DNA from: Diphasiastrum complanatum
Lineage: Eukaryota; Streptophyta; Lycopodiopsida; Lycopodiales; Lycopodiaceae
Direction: 5' to 3'
Assembly (NCBI GenBank): GCA_029204225.1
Contig: CM055103.1
Span: 38,980,095-39,042,094, forward strand
DNA length: 62,000 bases
How positions within the stretch are numbered: the stretch's first letter is position 1; each line of letters opens with the position of its first letter. Below the pieces are notes generated by a model that saw only the letters and a list, made by a program, of their open reading frames with translations, had not been told where the DNA came from and ran no database searches. Shown piece after piece: positions 23,581 to 34,632 of this stretch. The translations under genes and the position numbers were made by a program.

Positions 23581-24830
23581 TACCAAGTAAAGTAACGGCT
23601 GGTGATCCGTATAAAATGCAAAGTGCGTTTCCATGAGATAATGACGAAATTTTCAAACAAAAAAAAATCATGGCTAACGATTCATGTTCTGTTGTTGAAT
23701 AATTCTTTTACGGATCTGTAAGCTGTCTGCTTGCAAATCGTATTGGATAGTCCTTCTTATAGTCACCTGGCTACGTAAAACTGATCCAATTGCATATTTT
23801 GAGACATCAGTGTGAATATGAAATTTAACTGTCCCATCTGGAGAACGTAGTATTGGTGCTGAAATTAATGTTTTTTCTTAATTTTTCAAAGGCTTCTAAC
23901 GCCTCTACTGTCCAAATAGGAACAATAGTCAGTTTGTATATAGGTCTTGCTAAATTTGCAAAGAGGATAATAAAAATTTGATAGTAGTTCACATGACCTA
24001 TAGACACATAAACTCCACGAATTGTTGTTGGCAGTGGCAACTCCGCAATAACCTTGTGGAATTGCCATGTCTCGATATCACATGCCCAAGCACAACTCCT
24101 TGTGAAACTCATATCTGGAATTTTTCTGGATTTAGGAAAATTTGATACTTGCGACATCTTTCAAATACTTTCTCCAATCAATCCAGGTGGTTTATGTCTG
24201 TACTATGGACTCCCAAGTCATCCAAGTAAATTTCAAAAAAAATTTGTAGATAATCTTTGAAAGCAAATTGCATTACTCTTTGGAACGAACTTGGTGCATT
24301 ACAGAGTCCAAACGACATTACTTTTTAAGCATAGGTGTTCCATTCTGTTGCAAAAGCTGTTTTGTGGGGATCTGCAGGTGCAATCTTGACCTGGTTGTAA
24401 CCACTCAATCCATCCAGAAAACTATAAGCTTCCGCTCTAGCAAGGCGGTCCAAAATGCTTTCAGTAAAAGGTAACAGAAAGTGATCCTTCCTCGTCACTT
24501 TGTTCAAGGCCTTGAGATTCATGCAAATTTTCAATTTTTCATTCTTCTTAGGAACAATGACAATCGATGAAACCCATTCGGTATCCTCGATCTCATAAAT
24601 GAAATCAACGTCAAGTAGTCTTTGAAGCTCTTTCTTTATTAGATCCGTAATATTAGGATTACAACGATAGAACTTTGTAACCTTTGAAACTACATCAGGT
24701 ACTAAAGGCATAATATATTCAATAATTGACGTCAGAATACTCTTCAGATCTTGATAAGTCCATGCAAAATAATCTTGATAATAAGTAATATTCGGAGTGC
24801 TTGATACTGTTCAGGATTAAGTTGTGATCC
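23580..24830 (-). pseudogene. Ty3/gypsy reverse transcriptase-RNase H fragment (right copy)
   Basis: The frame at 24325-24711 encodes the RT fingers and palm: LLDVDFIYEIEDTEWVSS, KNEKLKICMNLKALN, and LDGLSGYNQVKIAP with TAFAT. After one stop it continues FGLCNAPSSFQRVM and IYLDDLGVHS, so the YLDD active site is present (about 24200-24230). Farther left come RNase H pieces, including EALEAFEKLRK (about 23890) and YTDHQPLLYLVNN (about 23590). Several stops and shifts make it inactive. Order and strand match gag at 26263-26472. Confidence 0.8.
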
Positions 24831-26120
24831 AACTTATACAATCTTTTCTGGTTCTCCTGGTTCAACAAGATTCATAGGCTGTGTCCTAGCTGGGCTATCA
24901 TAAACATCTTTTGATTCTGGCACCTGTTCTTTGGGTTCACGATATGATTTGGATAACATGATAACCACATCATCCAGTGTATAACGTTTAAAATATTCGG
25001 GCATATCATGCTGGACTACATCTGCTTGTTCTTTGTCAAAAGGACTTGTCTTGGATCTTCGCTTAGTCTTCTTAGAAGGAATTGATCATGGAGGTGATGA
25101 CTTTTGAGAAGATAAACTCTTCTTCGAAGGTAAAGACTTCCTAGACGATGATGTCTTGCTAGAACTCTGACTTGTAGAATCATCTTGGACTTTTCCTTGT
25201 CTTTATCAAGTAAGGGTGGCACATTCTTTGACTCAATCTTTTGAGGAGGATATTCCCATTTAAGGACCAGATTATAATGTTGCTTGTTTCTTCGTCATTG
25301 ACCCTGTGATTTTGTCTTCCTTCAATATAACTGCTTTTGGCGGTCTTATTTTGGTTCGTCAAGAATATTACGTACTCCAAATTTGGTCGGATCTATATGA
25401 TTCAGAATCTGCTCATCAGTAAGTTTTGCATTGTCATCATAAATTAAGGCATGACTCACATGAATGAGTTCATCTTCAATTGGATCTGGTATAGGTTTCG
25501 TTCATATCCAAGCTACATTCAGCACATTCAATGGAAAAGTCATCGGTGTATCCAAGGTTCGATCCAATAATGAAATATCGTTCAAATTTGACTGATTATC
25601 TTGTTGACACATATATCATGTTGTACAGTCAATTGTTGCAAGAGCTTCATTCTAGTTGACAGTATTGAATTGAGAATCGTAATGAACTCCCAAATTTTTC
25701 TCTAGTCGGTCACAAGTATGATTCATTGTTGATGAATCATCATTCTCTTTTTAAACCACTAGTCTGATAGTCCAAGTTGCAAGATCAACCTTGACTGCAC
25801 GTTCATGATTTTCAAAAGTGATTTTTTCGGCATCATTTCTGTAGTAGCATTGACATTCGTTGATGCAATAGTGGTGGATGTCATAGTGGTCTGCCCTACT
25901 GTATAAGACAACATACTGATATTCGGCTCATTGTCTGAATCTTCATCTTCCTCCCAAATTGCATCATCCATAGCATTTTGCAAAAGTGCATACTCATTAT
26001 GGTGTTTCAGCTCACGTCTAATCCTTTTAAGTAAACCTGACAAAAACCACATAATCATGGCATTTTTGTTAATCAACTTAGATTTGCACTCGGATTTGAG
26101 GCATTTTAGCCATTCAATGT
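24831..26120 (-). pseudogene. Ty3/gypsy gag C-terminus and protease region (decayed)
   Basis: A Ser/Lys-rich linker (SKKSLSSQKSS, 25040-25160) is followed by DEEQADVV-like and YFKRYTLDDVVIMLSKSYREP (24950-25020) and EPGEPEKIV (24830-24870), the acidic run-up to RT in plant gypsy pol. The frame at 25759-26076 has an acidic EEDEDSDNEP stretch. I could not find an intact DTG/DSG protease triad. Frames change repeatedly. Confidence 0.5.
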
Positions 26121-26262
26121 AATCTTAAACCATTTCTCGTTTTTCCATTTTAATCCTACTTAAAAGTAGGAAAGAGTCTTCCATCTGAGGTTTGAACCGT
26201 GTAATAAGGGCTTGTTTAACAGTCTCCCAATCTGTACATTCAGTTTCATCTTGATTATAGTA

Positions 26263-26475
26263 TCAATCTTGTGCTGCGTCTGTTAAGGCCATATGAAAAA
26301 ACTTAAGTTTATCTTGGAGAAAAATTTCGCCATAGACTTCACAAGATTCAAAATAGATCTGAAGAAATCTAACTGGATTTGTTAATCCATTGTACTTGGG
26401 TAGATCCAAACGGGGTGCTCTTCTAGCAATGATTGGATTGACTTCTTGAGGAGCACCTCCAGGGGTAGCCATCTT
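26263..26475 (-). pseudogene. Ty3/gypsy gag N-terminal fragment (right copy)
   Basis: Opens with MATPGGAPQEVNP, followed by RRAPRLDLPKYNGL, PVRFLQIYFESC and QDKLKFFHMALTDAAQD, the retrotransposon gag motif seen also at 18602-18808. Met 26472 is a plausible native start because a long untranslated leader precedes it. A stop ends the frame at 26263. Confidence 0.7.
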
Positions 26476-26479
26476 TACA

Positions 26480-27686
26480 GATTAAATCAAGTAGACAGTG
26501 AGATTGGATTTAGATTTTCAATCAGCACTATCTCAGATCAGATCTGCTAGATTTCTTCTACTTGACAAGAATCCGATTCCTATATCATGAAAAAAAAATT
26601 GAAATTCAACCAATTGATACTTTTCAAAAATAAAAAATTTCTTAGAATTAAAATTAGACTGTATCAGATTTGACCCAAAATTTGACAAGAACTTGATTTG
26701 GAAAATCAGAACCTAAAATAGAACCGACGAAAATTTTCTAGGCGAAGATTCACTCGACGAAGGTTCAACAGTGCTATCTTTGGAAAAAAAAACTCTTTTA
26801 ACAGATTTTTCTGACAAATTCTATGGAAATAACCTTCGTCGAACTCTTAGACTCAGAATCTAACACAAATAAAACTAGGATATAACCGGCAAAGGTTTCT
26901 AGCACACAAAAACATAGTTTTTGTAGTTTGGCGAGGGTAAAAATAAAGATTTTCTATGATCTGGATAGGATGAATGTTCGCCGAACTCAGAAATAGTAAT
27001 TTACCCTAAATAGAATGATCTGGAAACTCGTAGAAGGTTTTGATGAAGAATCAAGAGTAATGTTGGTGCTTTTGTAAAAAAAAAAAATTTTTTGACAAAA
27101 GTATGACAATATGATAATTGATCCTCTGAGAAACCTTCTATTTTTGATATTATTCTTCGTCAACCTGGCAGTAGATAGATCTGAATCACACCTATGCACA
27201 GTGAATTGGGTGAAGGTTTTTTTTTTTGTATTTTAGGGTTTTGGTGATTTTTTTGTGTTTTTTGATAGTTTTTCTAATGTTTCTGAAAATCTGTTGGAAA
27301 GGATTGTTTGCCCATCAGACTAAAAATTCTGTGATCAAAACCAAAGGTGCCTGCAAGTTGGAGAACGTTTTCTAAAAGAGAGCAAAAAGTTATCAGCTTT
27401 GATGACGATTTTTGTCTCCTTTTGATCAAAATCTGACAGATTTGACCGATTTTTGTTGTTTTTTCTGATATCTCAGATTCAAATGGATCTTAAGATTGGT
27501 GATCTGAATGGCTTTCTCTGTTTTACAATCAAATTAGATTTCAAATAAGCAAAGCCACTCAAATCAACCAAAATCACTCCCAAACTAATTCTAAATGCAA
27601 ATTTAACACTATTCATGCAACGACAAGATGCCTAATGCAAGCTAACCAACCAACAAACATGCTGCAAATTGAAAAATTGGCGTAGC
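26480..27686 (-). mobile_element. 5' leader of the right gypsy element
   Basis: Non-coding and collinear with 18811-20055. It leads from the primer site to the gag start. No gene is seen on the plus strand. Confidence 0.6.
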
Positions 27687-27704
27687 TCCCTGACATCGAT
27701 GCCA
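27687..27704 (-). other. Primer binding site, Asp-tRNA-like (right gypsy)
   Basis: Minus-strand TGGCATCGATGTCAGGGA is a more decayed version of the site at 20056-20073, at the equivalent place just inside the LTR. Confidence 0.5.
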
Positions 27705-27708
27705 AAAT

Positions 27709-28035
27709 TGTAATGGCTTTCTTTCCTTGCCTAACCTCAACCCAAGATCTAATCAATCTAGCATCGAGGAGATGTTCTGGCTCCCTAATTATTCAAATTT
27801 AAAAAAGAGTGGGAACCATCCAAATTGGAAGGAAACCCAACTTTATTCACTAACTTGACATTCAGGCCCTGGAACATTAAAAGTCTCGCAAAAAGGCCTA
27901 AAGTCCTTTTATGACTTTCTAATTAATCAAATCTCTATGTGATCATCGGGGTGGACTTATACACGCAGGGTGCCAAATCCCTCTCACTTATTAACTAGGA
28001 TTAGGGTTGCCTTGGGATCCGCAAACCCTCTAACA
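27709..28035 (-). repeat. Gypsy LTR with large internal deletion
   Basis: Minus-strand start TGTTAGAGGGTTTGCGGATC and end ..AGCCATTACA match the two ends of the 684-bp plus-strand LTR at 46874-47557, but only 327 bp remain. The sequence jumps from TTGAATAATTAGGGAG to the region before GATGCTAGATTGATTAGATC, removing the promoter and R region. It is the 5' LTR of the right gypsy element. Confidence 0.7.
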
Positions 28036-28053
28036 GTCAGACTTTGACAAGAT

Positions 28054-29150
28054 GTCTCTAATACCACTGATGAATTTGCAACAATGAATGCACTATTATG
28101 CAAAATGCACAAATTCTAGCCAAAACTCTGATGACAAACTGATAGAATTAAATCATGAACGATTTATGAAATTTTTCACGACACTCGAATTATTTCTGTT
28201 TGAGTTGGATCAATCTGGCTCTATAATGCAACCAAACGAAATGAGACAAATTCTAAACAAAAACAAAACGAAACGAAGCGAAGCGAAACTTGCACTGACA
28301 TTGATTCATGCTGGAAGCATAGATCATGAAACAAAATGAAACGAAACGAAATAATTCACAACAAGATCAATCAAGCTCTGGAACGAGACGAGACGAAACA
28401 GGATGAAATGAAACAAAACCTAAGTGAGTTCTATAATTGATTTACTCTTGTAGCCAAATGATCGTGAAGTGAAACAAAACGAAAGGATTCGTGAACGAGA
28501 TCAGTTTGTCAGGAATTCAGATGTCGTTGGTCACTTCTGGCTATATCACTCCTACAATCCTTCAGAGAGTAGTCAGACACTAATGATCTACATTAACAGA
28601 TTAATGCAGCATTCAACAAAGATCAAACCAAAGTGCGGAATAGAATGAACAAACGAATCAGACACACGAATAGTAGCAGACAAAAATAAACTCGAGATCA
28701 TCAATCAACTAGATTAATAATGTGCACAACAGCTACAAAATCATCTATTGATTTTTTTGATTCTTCAAGCACTGCATACAAATCCATACAGTGCGTTGGC
28801 ATGAGAGAAATACAGTTTTCTCATTAATTCGAGTCTCGCTTACTAGCGGACCTTTGGATCTACAGATCTTATGCAGAATTATCTCGCACGCAGGCGGATT
28901 CATATTCTGGTTCTTGTCTTGCTTACTAGCATTAGAGTTGCTTGCATATGCATCAACCAGAAGGTATATAGTTCGCGAACAATTCATGTCACATTCTTGT
29001 AACTTACAGATTAGAAAGATTAAACATCTACAACTAATTCGCAAATTACAAGAGTGGCAGATTAGCCACGATCTAAAACACTTCTGATGATGTCATGATA
29101 TCATATCATATATCCGCACCCCATGGCACTTGGTTGATCTTGTTGGCTGT
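28054..29150 (-). mobile_element. Possible copia LTR and primer site, minus orientation
   Basis: Minus-strand TGGTATTAGAGAC (28054-28066) resembles the copia primer site TGGTATCAGAGCC. Above it lies a ~1-kb non-coding block ending ..TTCATTGTTGCA (minus), a plausible LTR end. The block is rich in degenerate CGAAA/TTTCG pentanucleotides (28255-28420). The LTR start and a duplication were not identified. The style resembles the insert at 22533-23580. Confidence 0.35.
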
Positions 29151-30587
29151 TCGTGAAGCGCGACTGATTTTGTGTTGTGTCATGTCATGTCGTCTTTTGT
29201 CAAAGGTTCAAAATTGAAAGCTAGCAAAGCTCTGACATTAGAAACAAAATCTTTCTTCAATAAGTAGTTACTCATCTTTTCTATATACTAGTGGCTTTCT
29301 TTAATATTTTATTTTGTCCTTCTATATTAGATGTTGATTGATATTTCTTTTTGAAACTAGAAGTTCCTTGAAAAGGGGAGAAGAGAATTTCATCATTGGG
29401 TCATTCCTAATCAAGAGATTTTTACGTAAAATTCAGTTTTATGGAAATTGTCAACCAAACCTCTTGATTTATGACCCAACCATTAGAGCACATACGTATG
29501 ACCACTCAAAATGGTTGTGAATCCCTCATGCATGTCATAAACATCAACAGCAACAAATCCACACAATCACAATACATCAAATTAGAAGAAAAAAAATAGG
29601 CATGCAATCAGAACATTGTCAGATTTTGACAATTTTACTCACAAAACTACCAAAATTTCAAATGGCCTTATCTTGAGCTATAGTACACCAAATTAGGTGA
29701 TGTAAAGCACAATACAAAGGGAGACCAAGTGATGATTGAAATCTCAATCTGTCATGTCATCTTCACACGTGTGAAAACAGAGCATCTAAAAATTTGTAGT
29801 AGGATGCATTCATGCAAAATCATGCAAACATCAATCTAGCACCAAAGGTGACATTACCAATAGTCTTAAACAGTCTATTAGACTTCCTTGAAGCCTAGAT
29901 ACAGTCCTAAGAAATGGTATGGGCTAAGAATGAAGATTTCATGGCTTGTAGAAGCTAACCACCAACTTGATAGATCTAGAGCGTAAACCTCCGGCCATGA
30001 GATTATAGGTTTGATAGCTTTCTGGGAAGGCCAAAAGGAGTACAAATAGGCTAGATGGGTTCCATGCATGATTCTTTTATGGTTTGATAACAATCTATCT
30101 CCCAAAAATCACCAAAAAAAATCTATTTTAAGGCTTCTTCCGGCCTCTTACACCCACTACTCTCTGAAATCTTGGTTCTAACTTTAGATAAAGCTTCAAA
30201 AGACGTTGATTAATCCACTTACAAGGTCTACAAGGTGTTTCATAATAGTATGAAACCAAATTTCATGAAAGAAAAACTTGCAAAAATTATGATTTTCAAA
30301 TTTCTCAGTTTTTTACTACATAAGGTTGATTTCAACCACATGCAACCCCATCCCACTCACATGCAACTCAATTTACAGAGTTATGGCCATTTAAATGATC
30401 TGATCTTGGTGGATTTTAGCTCTTACTTTCAATTTCTAGTAAAAAATCATCAAAAACAAGCAGGGGATCAAGATTGACGAAGAAAAGATAAAGACAATAG
30501 TAAAATGGCCAATTTTAAAATTGCCACCCCTCTTAAAGGGGGTGAAGAGTAAAAAAGGAAGGCCTAGCCCTCCTATACAGTAAAATG
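29151..30587. other. Unannotated repeat-derived DNA
   Basis: I see no supported gene. A TTCACACGTGTGAA palindrome near 29761-29774 matches the LTR palindromes elsewhere and suggests a decayed LTR or leader. Short frames on both strands have no recognisable motif. Confidence 0.4.
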
Positions 30588-32460
30588 GAAAATTAGATGA
30601 GATTTTTAGCAAACTCAAGCTTCTAATTGTCTTAGATCCCAAATACTCCTTTCGTCATTAACATTGATGTGAGTGATACAACTATTGGAGCTATTCTCTT
30701 ACAAGAGGGTCATCACTTTTGAGAGAAAAAAGTTGTCCAATATGCAAGTCAAATATGCTACTCAAGAAAAAGAGTTTCTTATGGTAATCCATGCTCTAAA
30801 ATTTACTTGTATGGTAATAAGTCTTGGTGAACATGGATCAACCTATGAAATACTTTCGTAATCAATATAATTTGAGAGGTCATAAGACCAGATGGGAAGA
30901 ACTCATGCATGAATTTGACTTCGACGTGTGGTATATCAAAGAAACCACTAATTGTGTGGCTGATGCACTTAGGCAAATTGGTGAAGTGAATGAACTTTCC
31001 TTCACTGAGATCAGCACTTTTTTTTTTCTCTTCTTGAGAGGTCTTTATGAGAAAGACCCACATTTTGGACCAATCTAGAAGAAAGTACAGACTCATCAAG
31101 CGAGACTGATTATAGGATAACCAGTTTAGGAGAAAGAACAAAAAAGAGTGTTGATGACTTCTCTATCCGCAATGGAGTTTTGTTCAAGAAAGGAAAGATA
31201 TGCGTGCCCGATGTGGATGCAATGAAAAAGAAATTTTTTTATGAATGTCTTGACTCACTTTGTGTGTGGTATCCAAGCATACTAGTGCACTTTAGATTTG
31301 GCCAAAATGTAAACTCTTTGTAGACTCCTATGTGGTCAAGTGTGACCAATGCCAAGTGAATAACACTAAACACCTTAAGGCTGGTGTAGTGTATATTCCT
31401 AATAAAAAATGGGATATTATTTTGATGGATGTTGTGGTTGGGTTACCACAAACAAATAACCAAATTGATGCAATTTGGATAGTTGTCGACCGTCTGATCA
31501 GATTGGCTACATTTATTCTATTAAAGACCACCATGAAGGCTTATGATTAGACTCAAATCTTTGATGAGTGTCTATTTATACTTTTACCAATTATCGAGTG
31601 ACATTGTGAGAGATCGTGATCCTAAGTTCACTGGTCACTTTTGGTTGGATGTATTTGCTAAACTAAAGATAACATTGAGCTTCAGTTCTTTTGATCATCC
31701 CAAGATGGATGGTCAGATGGAAAGAACTAATTAGACAATGGCACAAATGCATAAGGCATATGTTTCTGGACGACAGTCTCATTGGGAGAAGTATATGCCC
31801 TTGATTGAGTTTTTCTATAATAGTAAGCATTCGGCTACTGATTATAGCTCATTTATGATTGTGTACGATCATGAACCTAGATCGCCCATTTTCGTTGAAA
31901 CTTGAACGATCAAGTTTCAGAAGGTTGTGAATTTCCTACACGATACGCAAGAAATGCTACAAATTCACGTGAGAATGTCCAATGTGCCTAGGATAGGAAC
32001 ATACATTATGCTATAATTTCAAGAGGGGATTAGGTTATATTTGAGAATCCCAAAGGATTCAAATATAATGCATACCAACAAGCATTACACAAATTTTTTT
32101 TCAAGATACATGGGACCATATGAAATCCTAAAGAGGATAGGATTCTTGGCTTACCAATTAAACCTCCCAAAAGAAACCCAAGAACACTTAGTATTTCACA
32201 TCAGCCGACTTAAAAAAGTCTATGTGAAGGGAATCATCTTGGTTCTGGAGATCGATTGGACATGTTAGAAGAATTATCAGGTGTGACTTGACTTGGACCT
32301 AAAAATATCTTGGATACCATAACTAAATGATTTTGAAATCATATAGTTACCAAACATTTGGTTCAATGGAAAGGTCATGCAAACGATGATGACTCCTGGG
32401 AGTAGGAAGGTAGCTTGGAAAAAAACTTTCCTATTTTTAAATTATGAGGACAAAACATGA
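30588..32460 (+). pseudogene. Chromovirus (Ty3/gypsy) pol fragment: RNase H, integrase, chromodomain
   Basis: Readable pieces in order are INIDVSDTTIGAILLQEG (RNase H start, 30658-30712), FDVWYIKETTNCVADAL (about 30920-30970), and CDQCQVNNTKHLKAG (integrase zinc finger end, about 31342-31386). Next are DIVRDRDPKFTGHFW and DGQMERTN (integrase core, about 31598-31734) and MGPYEILKRIG with LVFHISRLKKVY (GPY/F region, about 32110-32230). Last comes HLVQWKGHANDDDSWE (about 32357-32402), the hallmark of a chromodomain. Many stops and frameshifts are present and the 5' half of the element is absent. Confidence 0.8.
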
Positions 32461-33368
32461 ATAAGTGGGAAAGAATGCCATTGCCGCATTTGGACTAATC
32501 TCAAATTATTATCTCATAAGGAGGCCAGTAGACCTACCTCGACCCACCGATTAATTATTATTTTGAGAGGTTGGGCCCCTCATGGAATTAAAGTGATAAT
32601 TAATGGCTGGAGGCCTAAAACTCAAGGTGGTGGATTTGTATGGGTCTAGCAATGACTCATAGGAGAAGTGGATGAGGTGGCCTAGTTAGGCTACTGCTAT
32701 GTCCAATGAGGTGTCACAGTGCACTATTAATGGTGCATGGGCCTTGGAGGGTATAAGTATACTCATAGGGCTCTCACTAGTGTATGCTTTGGGGGGCTAG
32801 ATTCAATCGATCTAGGTTTGATTGGGTTGGTTTATCCACCATTCAATTTTCTTTTGGTATCTTATATTCAGTTGTCTAGTCTTGGATCATTGGTGAGGGC
32901 TTAAAAACTCACCCTATCTGATTACGTAGAAATTACATCATAAGAACTTAAAGAAATGGTAGAAATCCTAGGATAGGGTTGGCCATTAGAACTTGCTTGG
33001 AGAACCTCTCAAGTTGTTGCTTCTACTTTGAAGTGCACTTACCCATACCTTCATGTGAAAGGATGATATATAATGTGGTAGGACAAATTTTAATAAAAAA
33101 TTGGGCCATGACAAGTTGCTAAAAGAATCTAATTCAAGATTAGTTAATGATGCTCTACCTTACTCAATTTGAAAATAATTTTTTTTTTGTTAGATAATCT
33201 ACTTCATCTATTCTCCACTCTAAAATTACATCATGTACAGACAACATAGCTTCATTAATTGTGTCTCTTTCATGTAGGTCTGAATTAGCTTATAGCTTAA
33301 AATGGATGGATTTGCATTGACCAAAATAAAATGTGGCATTAATGGTAGTAATTGATGAGTGCAATGAT
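32461..33368. other. Non-coding flank of chromovirus fragment
   Basis: No gene seen. It may include the chromovirus 3' LTR: a TATA-like GGGTATAAGTATACTC lies at about 32748-32763. No second copy is available to define LTR ends. The intact copia element inserted at its right end. Confidence 0.35.
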
Positions 33369-33373
33369 ATCAG
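33369..33373. repeat. Target site duplication ATCAG (left, copia)
   Basis: ATCAG precedes the 5' LTR and is repeated exactly at 39232-39236 after the 3' LTR, as expected for copia integration. Confidence 0.95.
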
Positions 33374-34023
33374 TGTGAAAAATTGTCAACTAGTAGTATT
33401 TTCCTAACTTGAGATTTTGTAGGCCTATGGCCAAATAAAAGTTAGAGATAGGTTCATAGTATGTAGAGGCCCAAAGTATGTGTACACTACTTTTGAGGTC
33501 ACATTAATTAGAGGAGGTCGAGTGTGGAGCTCTTCTATTGGCTCATAATTTGGTGCATTCCTATTTGACCAAATTTCTAGGTATATGGGTGAATCCTATT
33601 GGACCCCAATTTTAGCCTATCATAAGACAAGTGGCCAAGAGGCACTATGGCTGCTATAAATAGCCATCTCCACGAGTATGTACACATCTCATTTTCATTC
33701 TATTGAATGAATGTTATGCTCTTTGAAGATCCATCTTCTTCTCTCTCACTTTTTTGTTCATATCTTGCATTCTAGCCACTAGAATTGTGATTTCTTTGTT
33801 GCTATGGCTTCACACGTGTGAAATGCAGGTTGTAGGCTCTGAAGTACGGACAGGGACAGCAAGTTTCTGTTTGTGGAAGCTTATGATCAGATTTTGATGT
33901 TTAGTTGATGTTTAGTATGCTTAACATCACAATTTCTATCATTTTTTCAATCTAGATGTGCATAACTTCCATGGCCAAGATCTTTATGAAACTTTAGCAT
34001 CTTTTGGATCTGAGTTTTTCACA
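33374..34023 (+). repeat. 5' LTR of intact copia
   Basis: 650 bp and nearly identical to 38579-39231. It contains a TATA box (33654-33663) and the palindrome TTCACACGTGTGAA (33809-33822) about 150 bp farther on. Confidence 0.95.
33654..33663 (+). promoter_or_regulatory. TATA box of the copia LTR promoter
   Basis: CTATAAATAG is a consensus plant TATA box, placed so that transcription would start around 33685-33695, upstream of the R/U5 part. The same sequence is in the 3' LTR. Confidence 0.7.
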
Positions 34024-34035
34024 TGGTATCAGAGC
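34024..34035 (+). other. Primer binding site of intact copia
   Basis: TGGTATCAGAGC complements the 3' end of initiator Met tRNA and follows the LTR with no gap. The match stops after 12 bases. Confidence 0.9.
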
Positions 34036-34632
34036 ATTAGGCGGCCAAATGTGCAGGTTTTGCCAGATTTAGAAGAGATTTGTGGGCGAGTTTGCTTTTG
34101 TAGCATTCCAATCAAGTTTCTAGCTAAAAATCTTGTTGATTTATGTGTAGAAATTGGATCTTTGTGATCAAAACATCATTTGTATGCATTTCAATTGAAG
34201 TAGGGCGAATTCCCTCTGTACTTATCAGAATAAGGAGACAAAAATTGTTTTGGAAAGAGGGAGATGCAAGATCCAACAAGATCCTATTAGTTTTCCATTC
34301 TAGCATATAGTTTTTTGATTCAATTTCTTGCTTCTTCATGTCAAAAACTTCAAAATTGATGTAACCCTCTGATTTTCAGTTTGCTGAATGATTCAAGAGT
34401 GTATTTCAATCTTAGGAGTGAGGGAAAAGCAAGTATATTGAGGTTTGGTCTTGGTTTGATCAAGAAATCATAAAACTAGTGGCTAAAATTAAGGAAAAAG
34501 TGAGGAAAAGAGAGAAAAAGTAAGGTTTTAGGTTCCAAATCTTTGTGATTTCTTCTTGTGTTTCATTTGTTGATTCAAGAGAGTGCTTAGTGCATTGGAA
34601 CAGGTCAAAGATCAGAGATCAATCATTGCAAC

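Noticed and set aside
33809-33822. Resemblance of the LTR palindrome to the bacterial parS site
   Set aside because: They share only the CACGTG core, and the palindrome belongs to copia-type LTRs, not to the ParB-like gene copies. A G-box explanation is simpler.
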